A stretch of DNA of 64,000 nucleotides from Nocardiopsis suaedae (GCF_027706745.1 NZ_JAQFWP010000015.1:54573-118572), one strand, 5' to 3'. Numbered from the stretch's first letter, positions 22,843 through 31,784 are shown. The notes: generated by a model not told the origin, from the sequence alone. Program-made: numbers and translations.

Positions 22843-23640
22843 GTGCGCATCGACCTCAACGCCGACCTGGGCGAGAGCTTCGGCCGCTGGGAACTCGGTG
22901 ACGACGAGGCCCTGTTGACCATCGTCACCAGCGCCAACGTCGCCTGCGGCTTCCACGCCGGCGACCCGACCGTGCTCCGCCGCGCCTGCCGCGGCGCGGT
23001 GCGCACCGGGGCCGCGATCGGCGCCCAGGTGGGGTACCGGGACCTGGCGGGGTTCGGCCGCCGGTTCATCGACACCGCGCCCGAGGAGCTGGCCGACGAC
23101 GTCCTGTACCAGATCGGCGCCCTGGACGGCATCGCCCGCGCCTCGGGCGGGCGGGTCGCCTACGTCAAGCCGCACGGGGCGCTGTACAACGCGATCGTGC
23201 ACCACGAGGCCCAGGCGGCCGCCGTGGCCGCCGCGGTCCGCGACGCCGCCCCCGGCCTGCCGGTGCTGGGCCTGCCCGGCTCGGCGTGGCTGCGCGCGGC
23301 TGAGGACGCCGGACTGCGGCCGGTGCGGGAGGCCTTCGCCGACCGCGCCTACACACCGGACGGCACGCTGGTGTCGCGCCGGGAACAGGGGGCGGTGCTG
23401 CACGACCCGGACGAGATCGCCGAACGCTGCGTGCGCATCGTGCGCGGCGAGCCGGTCGCGGCCGTCGACGGCACCCCGGTGCGGATCGAGGCCGAGTCGC
23501 TGTGCGTGCACGGCGACACCCCCGGTGCGGTGGAGACCGCCCGGGCGGTGGCCAAAGCCCTGCGCGCCGAGGGCATGGAGCTCGCGCCCTTCGCGGGCGG
23601 CGTGCCGGAAGGGGAGGAAGGCGGGAGCGGGAATGCGTGA
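22843..23640 (+). CDS. pxpA: 5-oxoprolinase subunit A (LamB/YcsF family)
   Basis: A 265-aa PxpA. Family motifs are strong: [36 protein letters not shown] and [10 protein letters not shown]. PxpA with PxpB and PxpC forms the prokaryotic ATP-dependent 5-oxoprolinase that returns 5-oxoproline to glutamate. The start is GTG 22843, preceded by GAGGGAG. It is 100 bp downstream of the transporter gene and 63 bp ahead of pxpB. Confidence 0.93.
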   Translation: MRIDLNADLGESFGRWELGDDEALLTIVTSANVACGFHAGDPTVLRRACRGAVRTGAAIGAQVGYRDLAGFGRRFIDTAPEELADDVLYQIGALDGIARASGGRVAYVKPHGALYNAIVHHEAQAAAVAAAVRDAAPGLPVLGLPGSAWLRAAEDAGLRPVREAFADRAYTPDGTLVSRREQGAVLHDPDEIAERCVRIVRGEPVAAVDGTPVRIEAESLCVHGDTPGAVETARAVAKALRAEGMELAPFAGGVPEGEEGGSGNA

Positions 23641-23703
23641 CCGAGCCGCCGTGCGCCCCCTTCGGGCGGTGCCCGCCGCAGCCCACCTCCCCCGGGAGGC
23701 GTC

Positions 23704-24315
23704 GTGCGCGTTCTGACCTGCGGTGACTCCGGCGTCCTCGTCGAGGTCGCCGACCTGGGGGAGGCCCTGGCCCTGCAGGCGGCCCTCGGCGAGGACCCCG
23801 TCCCCGGCGTGGTCGAGACCGTGCCCGCCGCACGCACCGTGCTCCTGCGCGTCGCCCCGGACGCCCCCGGCGGGGCGCGGGCCGCGGCCGAGGCGGTGCG
23901 GCGGCTCCGCCCCCGGCCCGGTGCCCTGCCGCAGGGCGGCGAGGTGGAGATCGAGGTCCAGTACGACGGCGAGGACCTGGGCGAGGTCGCCGAGATCACC
24001 GGAATGACCGAGCGCGGGGTGGTGCGCGCGCACACCGCCGCCCGCTGGACGGTGGCCTTCGGCGGGTTCGCGCCGGGGTTCGGCTACCTGGTCGGCGACG
24101 ACCGGCGGCTGGACGTGCCGCGCCGCGGCGAGTCGCGCACCCGCGTTCCCGCCGGGTCGGTGGCGCTGGCCGGAGGGTTCGGCGGCGTCTACCCGCGCAG
24201 CTCCCCGGGCGGGTGGCGGCTGCTGGGGCGGACCGACGCGGTCGTGTGGGACCTGGACCGCGACCCGCCCGGCCTGCTGGTCCCGGGCACCCGGGTCCGG
24301 TTCCGCGAGGTCTGA
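23704..24315 (+). CDS. pxpB: 5-oxoprolinase subunit B (KipI family)
   Basis: A 203-aa KipI-type allophanate hydrolase subunit 1 domain. Motifs include CGDSGVLVEVADL at the N-terminus, WTVAFGGFAPGFGYLVG and DVPRRGESRTRVPAGSVALAG, with the closing PRSSPGGWRLLGRT. It is the partner of PxpC in the PxpABC enzyme. The start is GTG 23704, just after CCCGGGAGGC. The protein is shorter than KipI homologues of about 220-240 aa because the N-terminal region is compact. A 260-bp gap separates it from pxpC. Confidence 0.92.
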   Translation: MRVLTCGDSGVLVEVADLGEALALQAALGEDPVPGVVETVPAARTVLLRVAPDAPGGARAAAEAVRRLRPRPGALPQGGEVEIEVQYDGEDLGEVAEITGMTERGVVRAHTAARWTVAFGGFAPGFGYLVGDDRRLDVPRRGESRTRVPAGSVALAGGFGGVYPRSSPGGWRLLGRTDAVVWDLDRDPPGLLVPGTRVRFREV

Positions 24316-24575
24316 GCAGGGCGGGGGTGCCGTCGGGAACACCGGCCAGGACGGCGGCGGCCTGATAGGACCGTGCATCGGGTGCCGAGGGGCCCCTCCG
24401 CTCCGGCGGAGGCGTCGCGGCACACCGCCCGGCGGGACGCAGGAGGCCTCCGGGGCACGGCCGGATCCACGCGGCGGCCCGGGAGGGCGCGCGGAGGGCC
24501 GGCGACGGCTCGGCGAGGAGCGGCCGGACCACCGGCGGGCGCGCCGGGCAACGACGACGAGGAGGGGGAGGACAC

Positions 24576-25442
24576 GTGGCGGACCGGGCACTGGAGGTGC
24601 TCGCGCCGGGGCCGCTGGCGACGGTGCAGGATGCGGGGCGGCACGGCCACGCGGCCCTGGGGGTCGGCGCGTCGGGGGCGGCGGACGCCGCCTCCTACGC
24701 CCGCGCCAACCGGCTGCTGGCCAACCCGGAGGGGGCGGCGGCCCTGGAGGCGACCATGGGCGGCCTGGCGCTGCGGGCCCGCGGCGAGGTGACGGTGGCG
24801 GTCACCGGCGCCCCGTGCCCGGTGCGGGTCGGCGGCCGTGGCGCCGCGACCGCCGAAGTGCTGCGCCTCCGGGACGGGGAGGAGCTGCGCCTGGGCCCGC
24901 CCGTGCGGGGGCTGCGCAGCTACGTCGCGGTGCGCGGGGGCGTGGACGTGCCCGCGGTGCTCGGCTCGCGCAGCACCGACGTGCTGTCGGGGCTGGGGCC
25001 CGAACCCCTGCGCGCGGGGGACGTGCTCGCGGTGGGGGAGCCGCCGCGCGCCTTCCCCGTGCTCGACGCGGTGCCCGAGCCGCCGGTGGGCGGGGACCGG
25101 CTGGAGCTGGGCGTGGTGCTCGGTCCGCGCGACGACTGGTTCGCCCCCGAGGCGGTGGAGTCCCTGCTGGGCGGGGAGTTCGAGGTCACCGGCCGCAGCG
25201 ACCGGGTGGGCATGCGCCTTGCGGGCCCGGCCCTGCCCCGGGCGGTCGGGGGCGAACTGCCGACCGAGGGGATGGTGTCGGGGTCGCTGCAGGTCCCGCC
25301 GGACGGCGAACCGGTGCTGTTCCTGGCCGACCACCCGGTGACCGGCGGCTACCCGGTGATCGCGGTGGTGCGCTCGGCCGACCTGCCCCGCGCGGCCCAG
25401 GCCCGCCCGGGCACGAGGCTGTCGTTCGCCGCGCAGCCGTGA
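24576..25442 (+). CDS. pxpC: 5-oxoprolinase subunit C (KipA / carboxyltransferase-like)
   Basis: A 288-aa KipA-type allophanate hydrolase subunit 2 domain. Characteristic blocks are GPLATVQDAGRHGHAALGVGASGAAD, RSYVAVRGGVDVP and, near the end, GSLQVPPDGEPVLFLADHPVTGGYPVIA. It completes PxpABC. The start is GTG 24576 after GGAGGGGGAGG. The 260 bp upstream are GC-rich and contain no supported gene. A TnpB element begins about 230 bp downstream, separating pxpC from ycsI. Confidence 0.92.
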   Translation: MADRALEVLAPGPLATVQDAGRHGHAALGVGASGAADAASYARANRLLANPEGAAALEATMGGLALRARGEVTVAVTGAPCPVRVGGRGAATAEVLRLRDGEELRLGPPVRGLRSYVAVRGGVDVPAVLGSRSTDVLSGLGPEPLRAGDVLAVGEPPRAFPVLDAVPEPPVGGDRLELGVVLGPRDDWFAPEAVESLLGGEFEVTGRSDRVGMRLAGPALPRAVGGELPTEGMVSGSLQVPPDGEPVLFLADHPVTGGYPVIAVVRSADLPRAAQARPGTRLSFAAQP

Positions 25443-25743
25443 CGCCGGTGCACACCCAAGCGAGGGGGAGGTCGCACCGTGCAAGGGCGGTGTTCACCCC
25501 CGAGGGGCGGCGTCCGCCGGTCTCCGCTGGAAGGGCGCATGGGAGGCGCAGTACGCCGGAGTACGCCGCGGCGGTCGGTCGGCGCCGCCGTGCCGGAGTG
25601 GGAGAACGCCCACCGACCGTGGTCGGCGAACCGGGCGGCGGGAACGAACCACCGAGGTCCTTGGCGAGGGTGCCCCGGCCTTCAGGCCGGGGGTGGATCG
25701 CTTTCAAAGAATGTCCGGCCCTCCCGCTAGGATCACCACCGCC
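25443..25743. other. Gap between pxpC and tnpB; holds the left end of the TnpB element
   Basis: 301 bp without a supported gene. Its right part contains the 20-base subterminal hairpin of the transposable element (25673-25692) and the leader of tnpB. The outer boundary of the element cannot be fixed by eye: it may start anywhere between the pxpC stop and the hairpin. Confidence 0.5.
25673..25692. repeat. Left-end hairpin of the TnpB element
   Basis: Perfect palindrome with stem CCCCGGCCT and AGGCCGGGG, 52 bases before the tnpB ATG. It matches the right-end hairpin at all but the 3' edge. Confidence 0.8.
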
Positions 25744-26862
25744 ATGCAGCTTCGCTACCAGTACCGTGTGTACCCGACCCCCGGACAGCGCATAGCGCTC
25801 GCCCGGCTGTTCGGGTGCGCGCGGGTGGTGTTCAACGACGGGCTGCGCTACGCCGAACAGGTCAAAGACCGGACCGGGCGGCGCCCTTCGAACGCCGAGA
25901 TCCAGCGCAAGGTGATCACCGAAGCCAAGCGCACACCCGAGCGGGCGTGGCCGGGCGAGGTATCGCACTCGGTCCTGCAACAGTCCGTGCGCGACCTCGG
26001 TACCGCCTATAAGAACTGGCGCGAGTCCCGGTCGGGCTCGCGCAAGGGAGGCAAGCTCGGGCACCCCCGGTTCAAGTCCCGCAAGGACAACCGCCAAGCG
26101 GTCCGGTGCGCGGGCAAAGAGTTGCGCATCCACAACGGAAAGCTGGTCTTTCCCAAGGTCGGTGCTCTCAAGGTGCGGTGGTCACGGGACCTGCCCTCCG
26201 CTCCGTCGTCGGTCACCCTGATCAAGGACGCGGCCGGCCGGTACTTCGCATCCTTCGTCGTCGGGACCGACGACGAGCCGCTGCCGGAGAGCACCGGCGA
26301 TGTCGGGATCGACCTCGGGCTGTCGGCCTACGCGATCCTCGACGACGGCACGAAGGTCTGTTCACCGAGGTTCTTCCGGCGCGCCCAACGCAAGCTCAGG
26401 CGCGTGCAGCGCGCGCACTCCCGCAAGGCCCAAGGGTCGAACAACCGGGCCAGACACCGTGTGAAGGTCGCGCGGGTGCACGCACGTGTAGCCGCTCAGC
26501 GGTCCGACTTCCAACACAAGCTCTCGACACGGCTGATCCGCGACAACCAAGCGGTCTATGTCGAGGGCCTGTCGTTGGCGGGTCTGCTGCGCGGCAATGC
26601 CGCCAAGTCGTGGGCGGACGCGGGGTTCTCGGCGTTCGTGCGCATGTTGGAGTACAAGGCCGCACGCTACGGGCGCGCCTTCGCCAAGGCGGACCGGTTC
26701 TTCCCCAGTACGCAGATGTGCTCGGAGTGCGGGTCGTTGGCCGGGCCCAAGGGCCTGGAGGGGTTGAAGGTGCGCGTCTGGTCGTGCTCATGCGGCGCCC
26801 GCCATGACCGGGATGTCAACGCCGCTAGGAACGTGCTCGCCGCCGGACGGGCGGAGAGCTGA
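25744..26862 (+). CDS. tnpB: RNA-guided nuclease TnpB
   Basis: A 372-aa TnpB. The N-terminal OrfB HTH-like part starts MQLRYQYRVYPTPGQ. The RuvC residues are intact: D190 in GIDLGLSAYAI, E274 in VYVEGLSLAGL and the final aspartate (D357) in HDRDVNAARN. The zinc ribbon cysteines C326, C329, C348 and C350 are present, so the nuclease looks functional. Family knowledge: TnpB uses an omega RNA from the element's right end to cut DNA matching the adjacent guide, and so preserves the element. The ATG at 25744 is chosen over an upstream frame start at 25693, which lies just past the hairpin. Base composition is somewhat less GC-rich than its neighbours. Confidence 0.95.
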   Translation: MQLRYQYRVYPTPGQRIALARLFGCARVVFNDGLRYAEQVKDRTGRRPSNAEIQRKVITEAKRTPERAWPGEVSHSVLQQSVRDLGTAYKNWRESRSGSRKGGKLGHPRFKSRKDNRQAVRCAGKELRIHNGKLVFPKVGALKVRWSRDLPSAPSSVTLIKDAAGRYFASFVVGTDDEPLPESTGDVGIDLGLSAYAILDDGTKVCSPRFFRRAQRKLRRVQRAHSRKAQGSNNRARHRVKVARVHARVAAQRSDFQHKLSTRLIRDNQAVYVEGLSLAGLLRGNAAKSWADAGFSAFVRMLEYKAARYGRAFAKADRFFPSTQMCSECGSLAGPKGLEGLKVRVWSCSCGARHDRDVNAARNVLAAGRAES

Positions 26863-26985
26863 AACGCCTGTGGACAGGGTGTAAGACGGGCCTGGCCCGC
26901 TGTCCTGGTCGAAGCAGGAACCCGGCGAGACCCGCACCTTGCGGGTGGTAGGGAATCCCCGGCCTTCAGGCCCGGGAGGACGTCA
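26780..26985 (+). ncRNA. Predicted omega RNA of the TnpB element
   Basis: By analogy with characterised TnpB systems, the guide scaffold comes from the 3' part of tnpB plus the right end. The stretch after the stop has a hairpin CCCGCACCTTGCGGG (about 26933-26947) and then the right-end hairpin at 26957-26976. The guide would begin right after the element's end, at about 26986. The 5' boundary given here is arbitrary. Confidence 0.45.
26957..26976. repeat. Right-end hairpin of the TnpB element
   Basis: Imperfect palindrome nearly identical to the left-end hairpin (19 of 20 bases when aligned). It is followed by AGGACGTCAA, a typical right end for such elements. Confidence 0.78.
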
Positions 26986-27000
26986 ATGTGAGGAGAGGAC

Positions 27001-27801
27001 ATGCCCACACCCACCCTTCCCGACGATGCGGCGTCCCTGGCGCCCGACCAGGCGCGGGCCCTGTTCCGCGGCGGGCTGCGGGTGCCCACCTCCGGCGTCA
27101 GCGCCGGGTACGCCCAGGCCAACCTCATCGCGCTGCCCCGCGACTGGGCCTTCGACTTCCTCCTCTTCGCCCAGCGCAACCCCAAGGCCTGCCCGGTGCT
27201 CGACGTCGCCGAGGACGGCCGCACCGCCGCCCCGCTCTTCGACGGGGACCTGCGCACCGACCTGCCCGCCTACCGCGTCTACGAGCACGGCCGCCTCGTG
27301 GCCGAGACCGCCGACGCCTCCGAACACTGGCGGCCGGACCTGGTGTCCTTCCTCATCGGGTGCAGCTTCACCTTCGAGGCGCCGCTGCTGGAGGTCGGCA
27401 TTCCCGTCCGGCACATCGAGGCCGGGACCAACGTCGCCATGTACCGCACCTCGCGCCCCTGCCGCCCCGCCGGACGGCTGTCGGGGCCGCTGGTGGTGTC
27501 CATGCGGCCGATCCCCGCCGACCGCGTGGCCGACGCGGTGCGGATCACCTCCCGCTACCCGGCCGTCCACGGAGCGCCCGTGCACGTCGGCGACCCGGCG
27601 GGGCTCGGCATCGCCGACCTGTCCCGCCCCGACTACGGCGACCCGGTGGAGGTGCGTCCGGGCGAGGTGCCGGTCTTCTGGGCCTGCGGGGTCACTCCGC
27701 AGGCGGCCGTCGCCGCATCGGCGCCGGAGTTCGCCATCGGCCACGCCCCGGGCCACATGGCCGTCACCGACGCCCGCGACGCCGACTACCAGGTGCCCTG
27801 A
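27001..27801 (+). CDS. YcsI/DUF1445-family putative hydro-lyase
   Basis: A 266-aa DUF1445 protein (YcsI; related to D-glutamate cyclase). Characteristic blocks are [57 protein letters not shown] and the closing [14 protein letters not shown]. In Bacillus, ycsI is part of the ycsF-ycsG-ycsI-kip operon, so this gene belongs with pxpABC and the NRAMP-like gene even though a TnpB element now separates them. Family knowledge suggests formation or opening of 5-oxoproline stereoisomers, for example D-glutamate/5-oxo-D-proline conversion. The ATG follows GAGGAGAGGAC directly after the transposon end. Confidence 0.9.
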   Translation: MPTPTLPDDAASLAPDQARALFRGGLRVPTSGVSAGYAQANLIALPRDWAFDFLLFAQRNPKACPVLDVAEDGRTAAPLFDGDLRTDLPAYRVYEHGRLVAETADASEHWRPDLVSFLIGCSFTFEAPLLEVGIPVRHIEAGTNVAMYRTSRPCRPAGRLSGPLVVSMRPIPADRVADAVRITSRYPAVHGAPVHVGDPAGLGIADLSRPDYGDPVEVRPGEVPVFWACGVTPQAAVAASAPEFAIGHAPGHMAVTDARDADYQVP

Positions 27802-27849
27802 CCCGCCGCCGGGGGCGACCGCCCCTCGTGCGGCCGGGTTCGCGTCCGC

Positions 27850-29637
27850 CTACAGCGTGTACGGCCCGTCCTCGTCGACCGCCAGGTCCCCGGAGGCGCC
27901 GTCCCGCCCCTTGATCCACACCACCTCGGCGCGGCGGCCGTCGAGCGCGAGTTCGGCGATGGCGTTGTCGAACCACGGCCCCTCGTCCAGCCCCCACTCC
28001 AGCAGCGGCGGGCGCACCCCGGCCGTGCGGGCCATGATCCAGCCCGCCCACGCCGTCGGCGCCGCCGCCGACAGCCGCGCCGCCCAGCGGAACTTCGTCG
28101 GCAGCCGGTTGCACAGCGGCGACGACACGAGCTGGGCGATGCGCGTCCCGCCCCCGGGGGCGCCCTCGCGCGCGGCCCGCCGTGACGGCCGGGCGCGGGC
28201 CAGGTAGGAGAAGTGGACGTCCCCGGACAGGAACAGGGCCGTCGCGGGCGGGTTCCCCCGGGATCCGGAGGCCACCTCCACGAGCGCGCGGGAGACCGAG
28301 GCGAACGAGCGCCCGAACGCCGCCCAGTGCTCCAGGTCCAGCGCGCGCCGCAGCTTCTCCGCGGGTCCGCGCAGCCGTTCGCCCCATGCCCCCGACGCGA
28401 GCGCCTCGTCCCACGCCTCCAGCCGGTGCACCGCCTTGGGGAGGAGGAAAGGGAGGGTGGACGCGACCAGCAGGTGGTCGGCGTCCCCGGTGAGGCGCTC
28501 GTCGAGCCAGGCCGCCCCAGGGGCGCCCAGGATGTCCCTGCGCTGCGCATCGGCCACGTCCCGGCCCGCACGCGTGTCCACCATCAGGAGGCGCGCAGGG
28601 CCCATACGGTGCTCGTGGCTCCATACCCTGCTCTGCGGTTCCTCGTGCCAGCCGAGAGCGGCCGCGTCGAGCACGTCGGCGGCGTCCTCCCCCTTCAGCA
28701 CCGCGCCGTAGAGCGGGTCCTCCGCCCGCTGCTCCGCCGTCAGGTTGCCCAGGTGCTGGTACACCCAGTACGAGCCCAGGCCCGACACGACCCGGTGGCG
28801 CCACCAGGGCGAGGCGTCCATCTCCGCGCGCCAGGCGCCCGACGTGTTCCAGTCGTCCCGCACGTCGTGGTCGTCGAACAGCATGAGCGTGGGCACGGTC
28901 GACAGCAGCCACCGCACGTCGGGGTCGCTCCACGAGCGCCGGTACAGCTCGGCGTACTCGTCGAAGAAGACCACCTCGTCCTCGGGCGGCCGTGCCTCGG
29001 CGCGCGCGTGCGCGTCGGGCCCCGGGCCGGTGGCGGCGCCGCCACCGCCACCGGCCCCGGCCTCCCGAGCGCGTCGGCGCGCAAGGAACTCCTTCATGCC
29101 GGGCTGGAGCTCGTCGGCGTACACCTGGTCGCCGATGAGGAGCAGCGCCGCGGGTTCCTCCGCCGCGCCCGCGCCTCCGCGGTCCGTCCCCTCGTCCCCC
29201 TCGTCGCCTCCGTCCCGGCGCAGCCGGGCCAGCCGCCGCGCGTAGGCGCGCAGCATGTCGGAGCCGTAGCGGCGCACCGCGCCGGGGGAGTGGTCGATCG
29301 GGGTGCGGCAGGAGCCGAACGCCAGGCGCACCGGCGCCTCACGGCCCTCGGGCGGGGTCCGCACCAGGCTCGGCGGGTGTTCGGACGCCGGGTCGGGCCA
29401 GACGCGCGCGCCGTCCACCTCCACCGTGTAGGGCGTGCTGGTGCCCGGCGCGAGGCCCTGGAGTTCGCACAGGGCGTAGTGGTGGCCGTGCACGGTGAAC
29501 GTGCGGGACCGCGCCCGCGCCCCGCCCGCGGCGACCGCCACCTCGCCGGGCGCCCCGGTCTCCACCCACACCGTCGCGGTCGTCGGCGTCGTCTTGCGCA
29601 GCACCGGGCCCAGCCGGAGGTCGGCTCCCACGTCCAC
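27850..29637 (-). CDS. PhoD-like metallophosphatase
   Basis: A 595-aa PhoD-family protein with an N-terminal fibronectin-like domain (about residues 5-95, including TTATVWVETGAPGEV) and a metallophosphatase domain. Metal-site motifs are FGSCR, IGDQVYADEL, MLFDDHDVRDDWN and SGDVHFSYLA. Residues 190-220 are an Ala/Gly-rich insert. No signal peptide or Tat motif is visible, so unlike classic secreted PhoD it is probably intracellular, and the substrate is unknown. It is divergent from the yjbQ-like gene across a 184-bp gap. Confidence 0.88.
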   Translation of the reverse strand: MDVGADLRLGPVLRKTTPTTATVWVETGAPGEVAVAAGGARARSRTFTVHGHHYALCELQGLAPGTSTPYTVEVDGARVWPDPASEHPPSLVRTPPEGREAPVRLAFGSCRTPIDHSPGAVRRYGSDMLRAYARRLARLRRDGGDEGDEGTDRGGAGAAEEPAALLLIGDQVYADELQPGMKEFLARRRAREAGAGGGGGAATGPGPDAHARAEARPPEDEVVFFDEYAELYRRSWSDPDVRWLLSTVPTLMLFDDHDVRDDWNTSGAWRAEMDASPWWRHRVVSGLGSYWVYQHLGNLTAEQRAEDPLYGAVLKGEDAADVLDAAALGWHEEPQSRVWSHEHRMGPARLLMVDTRAGRDVADAQRRDILGAPGAAWLDERLTGDADHLLVASTLPFLLPKAVHRLEAWDEALASGAWGERLRGPAEKLRRALDLEHWAAFGRSFASVSRALVEVASGSRGNPPATALFLSGDVHFSYLARARPSRRAAREGAPGGGTRIAQLVSSPLCNRLPTKFRWAARLSAAAPTAWAGWIMARTAGVRPPLLEWGLDEGPWFDNAIAELALDGRRAEVVWIKGRDGASGDLAVDEDGPYTL

Positions 29638-29821
29638 CTCTCATCCTCGCCGCCGCGTCGCCCGGCGGCCTCGCAGCCGAGTATGGCGCGCCCCTGGGCC
29701 GCCCGTCACGCCGCCGGTGACCCGCGGGGCCGGGGCCGAAGGGGCGGCGCGTCGGGGCGGATGCGGGCGAATCGGCCCTGAAGTGGTTCGACACGCCGTG
29801 CGGGTGGGTAACCGTTGCCGC

Positions 29822-30238
29822 ATGCGGACAAGAACACTGGAGCTGCGCACCGGGGACTCCGAAGGGGTCTTCGACATCACCGCGGAGTGCGTCTCCTTCA
29901 CTTCCGAGGCCGGAGGGGACGGGCTGCTGAACGTCTTCGTGCCGCACGCGACGGCCGGGGTCGCGGTGATGGAGCTGGGCGCCGGCTCCGACGACGACCT
30001 GCTGGCCGCCCTGCGCGACCTGCTGCCGGCCGACGACCGGTGGCGGCACCGGCACGGCTCACCGGGGCACGGGCGCTCGCACGTCATGCCGGCGATGATC
30101 GCGCCCTACGCCACGCTGCCGGTCCTGGACGGCCGCCCCGCCCTGGGCACATGGCAGTCGGTGGCGGTCGTCGACCTGAACGTGGACAACCCGCGGCGCA
30201 CGGTGCGGCTCTCCTTCTTGACGGGCTCGGAGGAGTGA
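29822..30238 (+). CDS. YjbQ/UPF0047-family protein
   Basis: A 138-aa YjbQ-type protein. Motifs are NVFVPHATAGVAVMELG, HGRSHVMPAMIAP and LGTWQSVAVVDLNVD, with the conserved His and Glu at expected places. Some members can replace thiamine-phosphate synthase in E. coli assays when overexpressed, but the physiological role is unknown. The start ATG 29822 is the first in the conserved part. It stands alone between PhoD and DUF3052. Confidence 0.88.
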   Translation: MRTRTLELRTGDSEGVFDITAECVSFTSEAGGDGLLNVFVPHATAGVAVMELGAGSDDDLLAALRDLLPADDRWRHRHGSPGHGRSHVMPAMIAPYATLPVLDGRPALGTWQSVAVVDLNVDNPRRTVRLSFLTGSEE

Positions 30239-30406
30239 GCAGGATGGTAGGTGCCAGCGGCATCAGGGCACGCGTTGACGGATGAGGTCCCCAGCGTGTG
30301 AACTTAGCCAGCAACAAGCGGGAACGACCCGGCCGCGAGCGACCGCGAGGAAGCGGTGCGGCCGGTGGGCGGGCCGGCAGGAGAACATTCTCAGAGGAGG
30401 ACTTTC

Positions 30407-30838
30407 GTGAGCGCGACCGCGGGCCAGGCGCAAAGCGACCGTAGCCTGGCCGACCGACTCGGATTCAAGCCGGGTCAGGTGGTGCAGGAGTTCGGCTTTG
30501 ACGACGACGTGGACGAGCAGCTTCGCGCGTCGATCGCCGAAGTCACCGGCGAGGAGCTCGTCGACGAGGACGACGACGCCATCGTCGACGCCGCGCTGCT
30601 GTGGTGGCGCAGCGACGAGGAGGACGACCTGACCGACGTCCTGGTGGACGTCCTCGGCTCGGTCGAGGGGGGCGGGGTCATCCTCGTGCTGACGCCCAAG
30701 GCGGGACGCGACGGCCACGTGCCGCCGAACGACGTCGCGGAGGCGGCGTCCACCGCAGGGCTGTCGCAGACCAGCGCCGTGAGCGCGGGGACGGACTGGT
30801 CGGGGACCCGGCTGGTGACGCCGAAGGTGAAGCACTGA
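30407..30838 (+). CDS. DUF3052-family protein
   Basis: A 143-aa protein of the actinobacterial DUF3052 family. It begins with a Q/S/T-rich leader, then SLADRLGFKPGQVVQEFGFDDDVDE, an acidic middle (WWRSDEEDDLTDVLVD) and the conserved VILVLTPKAGRDGHVPPNDV. The start is GTG 30407 with AGAGGAGG seven bases upstream. The pairing with an AhpE-type peroxiredoxin just downstream is a conserved actinobacterial neighbourhood. The function is unknown; no enzymatic residues are obvious. Confidence 0.88.
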   Translation: MSATAGQAQSDRSLADRLGFKPGQVVQEFGFDDDVDEQLRASIAEVTGEELVDEDDDAIVDAALLWWRSDEEDDLTDVLVDVLGSVEGGGVILVLTPKAGRDGHVPPNDVAEAASTAGLSQTSAVSAGTDWSGTRLVTPKVKH

Positions 30839-30989
30839 CGGGCCGCAGCCACCGCCGTGCCCGGGCGGGGAGGACCGCCGTGCCGGTCGCCTTCCGCCTG
30901 CCCTAGGCTTGGCCGCGCGGGGCGCCGCCCGGCCCGAGCCGGGCCGTCGGCGCCCCGCCGCCGAACCGGCCACCTAGGAAGGCATGCGC

Positions 30990-31451
30990 ATGTCCATCGA
31001 GACCGGGCAGCAGGCTCCCGAGTTCGAGCTCTCGGACCAGCACGGGCAGACGGTCAAGCTGTCCGACTTCAAGGGCCGCAAGAACGTGGTCCTGGTCTTC
31101 TACCCGCTCGCGTTCTCGGGGGTGTGCGAGGGCGAGCTGTGCTCGCTGCGCGACAACATCTCCGACTTCCAGGGCGAGGACGTCGAGCTGCTCAGCGTGT
31201 CGGTGGACTCGATGTTCGCCCACCGCGCCTGGGCGGACAAGGAGAACCTGGAGTACCCGCTGCTGTCGGACTTCTGGCCGCACGGCGGGGTCGCCAAGGC
31301 CTACGGCGTGTTCGACGAGGACAAGGGCGTGGCGGTGCGCGGCACCTTCCTGATCGACAAGGAGGGCGTGGTGCGCTGGAAGGTCGTCAACCCGATCTCC
31401 CAGGCCCGCGACCTGGAGGACTACCGCAAGGCCCTGTCCGAGCTCCGCTGA
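30990..31451 (+). CDS. ahpE: AhpE-type peroxiredoxin
   Basis: A 153-aa one-domain peroxiredoxin. The active-site loop FYPLAFSGVCEGELCSLRD places the peroxidatic cysteine at C46, with a second cysteine at C51. It should reduce peroxides with a cytosolic thiol, probably mycothiol or mycoredoxin in this phylum. Two ATGs are possible (30984 and 30990); 30990 has AGGAAGG at a seven-base spacing, 30984 has it too close. It follows DUF3052 by about 150 bp and precedes tRNA-Val. Confidence 0.92.
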   Translation: MSIETGQQAPEFELSDQHGQTVKLSDFKGRKNVVLVFYPLAFSGVCEGELCSLRDNISDFQGEDVELLSVSVDSMFAHRAWADKENLEYPLLSDFWPHGGVAKAYGVFDEDKGVAVRGTFLIDKEGVVRWKVVNPISQARDLEDYRKALSELR

Positions 31452-31581
31452 GCCGGCCCCGGGTGTGCTCCCCAGGCCGGGCCGGTCCAGGCCCCGGGGG
31501 TGCACACCCGCCGCCCAGCCCCGAGGAGGCGGCGGGACCCGGTACCATTTCAAACGATCGAGCGGCCTGGTGCCGGTTCGA

Positions 31582-31655
31582 GGGCGCATAGCTCAGTTGG
31601 TCAGAGCATCCGGCTTACAACCGGAAGGTCACAGGTTCGAGCCCTGTTGCGCCCA
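31582..31655 (+). tRNA. tRNA-Val (anticodon UAC)
   Basis: A complete cloverleaf of 74 nt. The acceptor stem is GGGCGCA/TGCGCCC with discriminator A at 31655. The D arm is GCTC...GAGC. The anticodon stem TCCGG/CCGGA encloses loop CTTACAA with anticodon TAC. The T arm is ACAGG-TTCGAGC-CCTGT. CCA is not encoded (ACCC follows). Its 3' end is the apparent attachment site of the island that follows. Confidence 0.96.
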
Positions 31656-31711
31656 CCCTCCCCCGAACACAGAAAAGGCCCCGCCACCTGCACGGACAGG
31701 TGACGGGGCTT
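31651..31711. repeat. Left copy of a 61-bp direct repeat (attL-like), overlapping the tRNA end
   Basis: Aligned without gaps to 36200-36260 it is identical at 50 of 61 positions, including CCACCCTCCC at one end and ACCTGCACGGACAG in the middle. It starts inside the tRNA acceptor stem and contains the tRNA terminator hairpin. Direct repeats of this kind flank integrative elements that insert at tRNA 3' ends. Confidence 0.75.
31676..31711 (+). terminator. Terminator hairpin after tRNA-Val
   Basis: AAGGCCCCG(C)CACCTG pairs with CAGGTGACGGGGCTT around GCACGGA. It is a strong GC stem flanked by AA and TT, 21 bases after the tRNA. Confidence 0.8.
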
Positions 31712-31784
31712 CGTCGTGCGTCGGTGGTTGTCGGTGGACGATGGTGGAGGCCGGTGGTCGGCCGCGCTGAATACGCGCTGAAGT

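Larger units (their letters stand above)
25673..26985 (+). mobile_element. IS200/IS605-type element carrying tnpB only
   Basis: A tnpB gene flanked by near-identical 20-base hairpins: CCCCGGCCTTCAGGCCGGGG at the left (25673-25692) and CCCCGGCCTTCAGGCCCGGG at the right (26957-26976). Such subterminal palindromes are what TnpA Y1 transposases recognise. No tnpA is present, so movement would need a transposase from elsewhere. The right end is placed at about 26985, after GGACGTCAA, immediately before the ribosome-binding site of ycsI. The left end may lie somewhat upstream of the hairpin. Confidence 0.8.

Noticed and set aside
20562..22901. Plus-strand 779-aa frame across gntR and the transporter
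   Set aside because: It crosses two genuine genes in other frames and has only low-complexity sequence.
22843..25442. pxpABC as urea amidolyase (allophanate hydrolase) genes
   Set aside because: Presence of a LamB/YcsF gene and absence of biotin carboxylase or amidase partners mark the 5-oxoprolinase system instead.
30275..30300. TTGACG as a -35 box before the DUF3052 gene
   Set aside because: No acceptable -10 hexamer at 16-18 bp; not enough to call a promoter.
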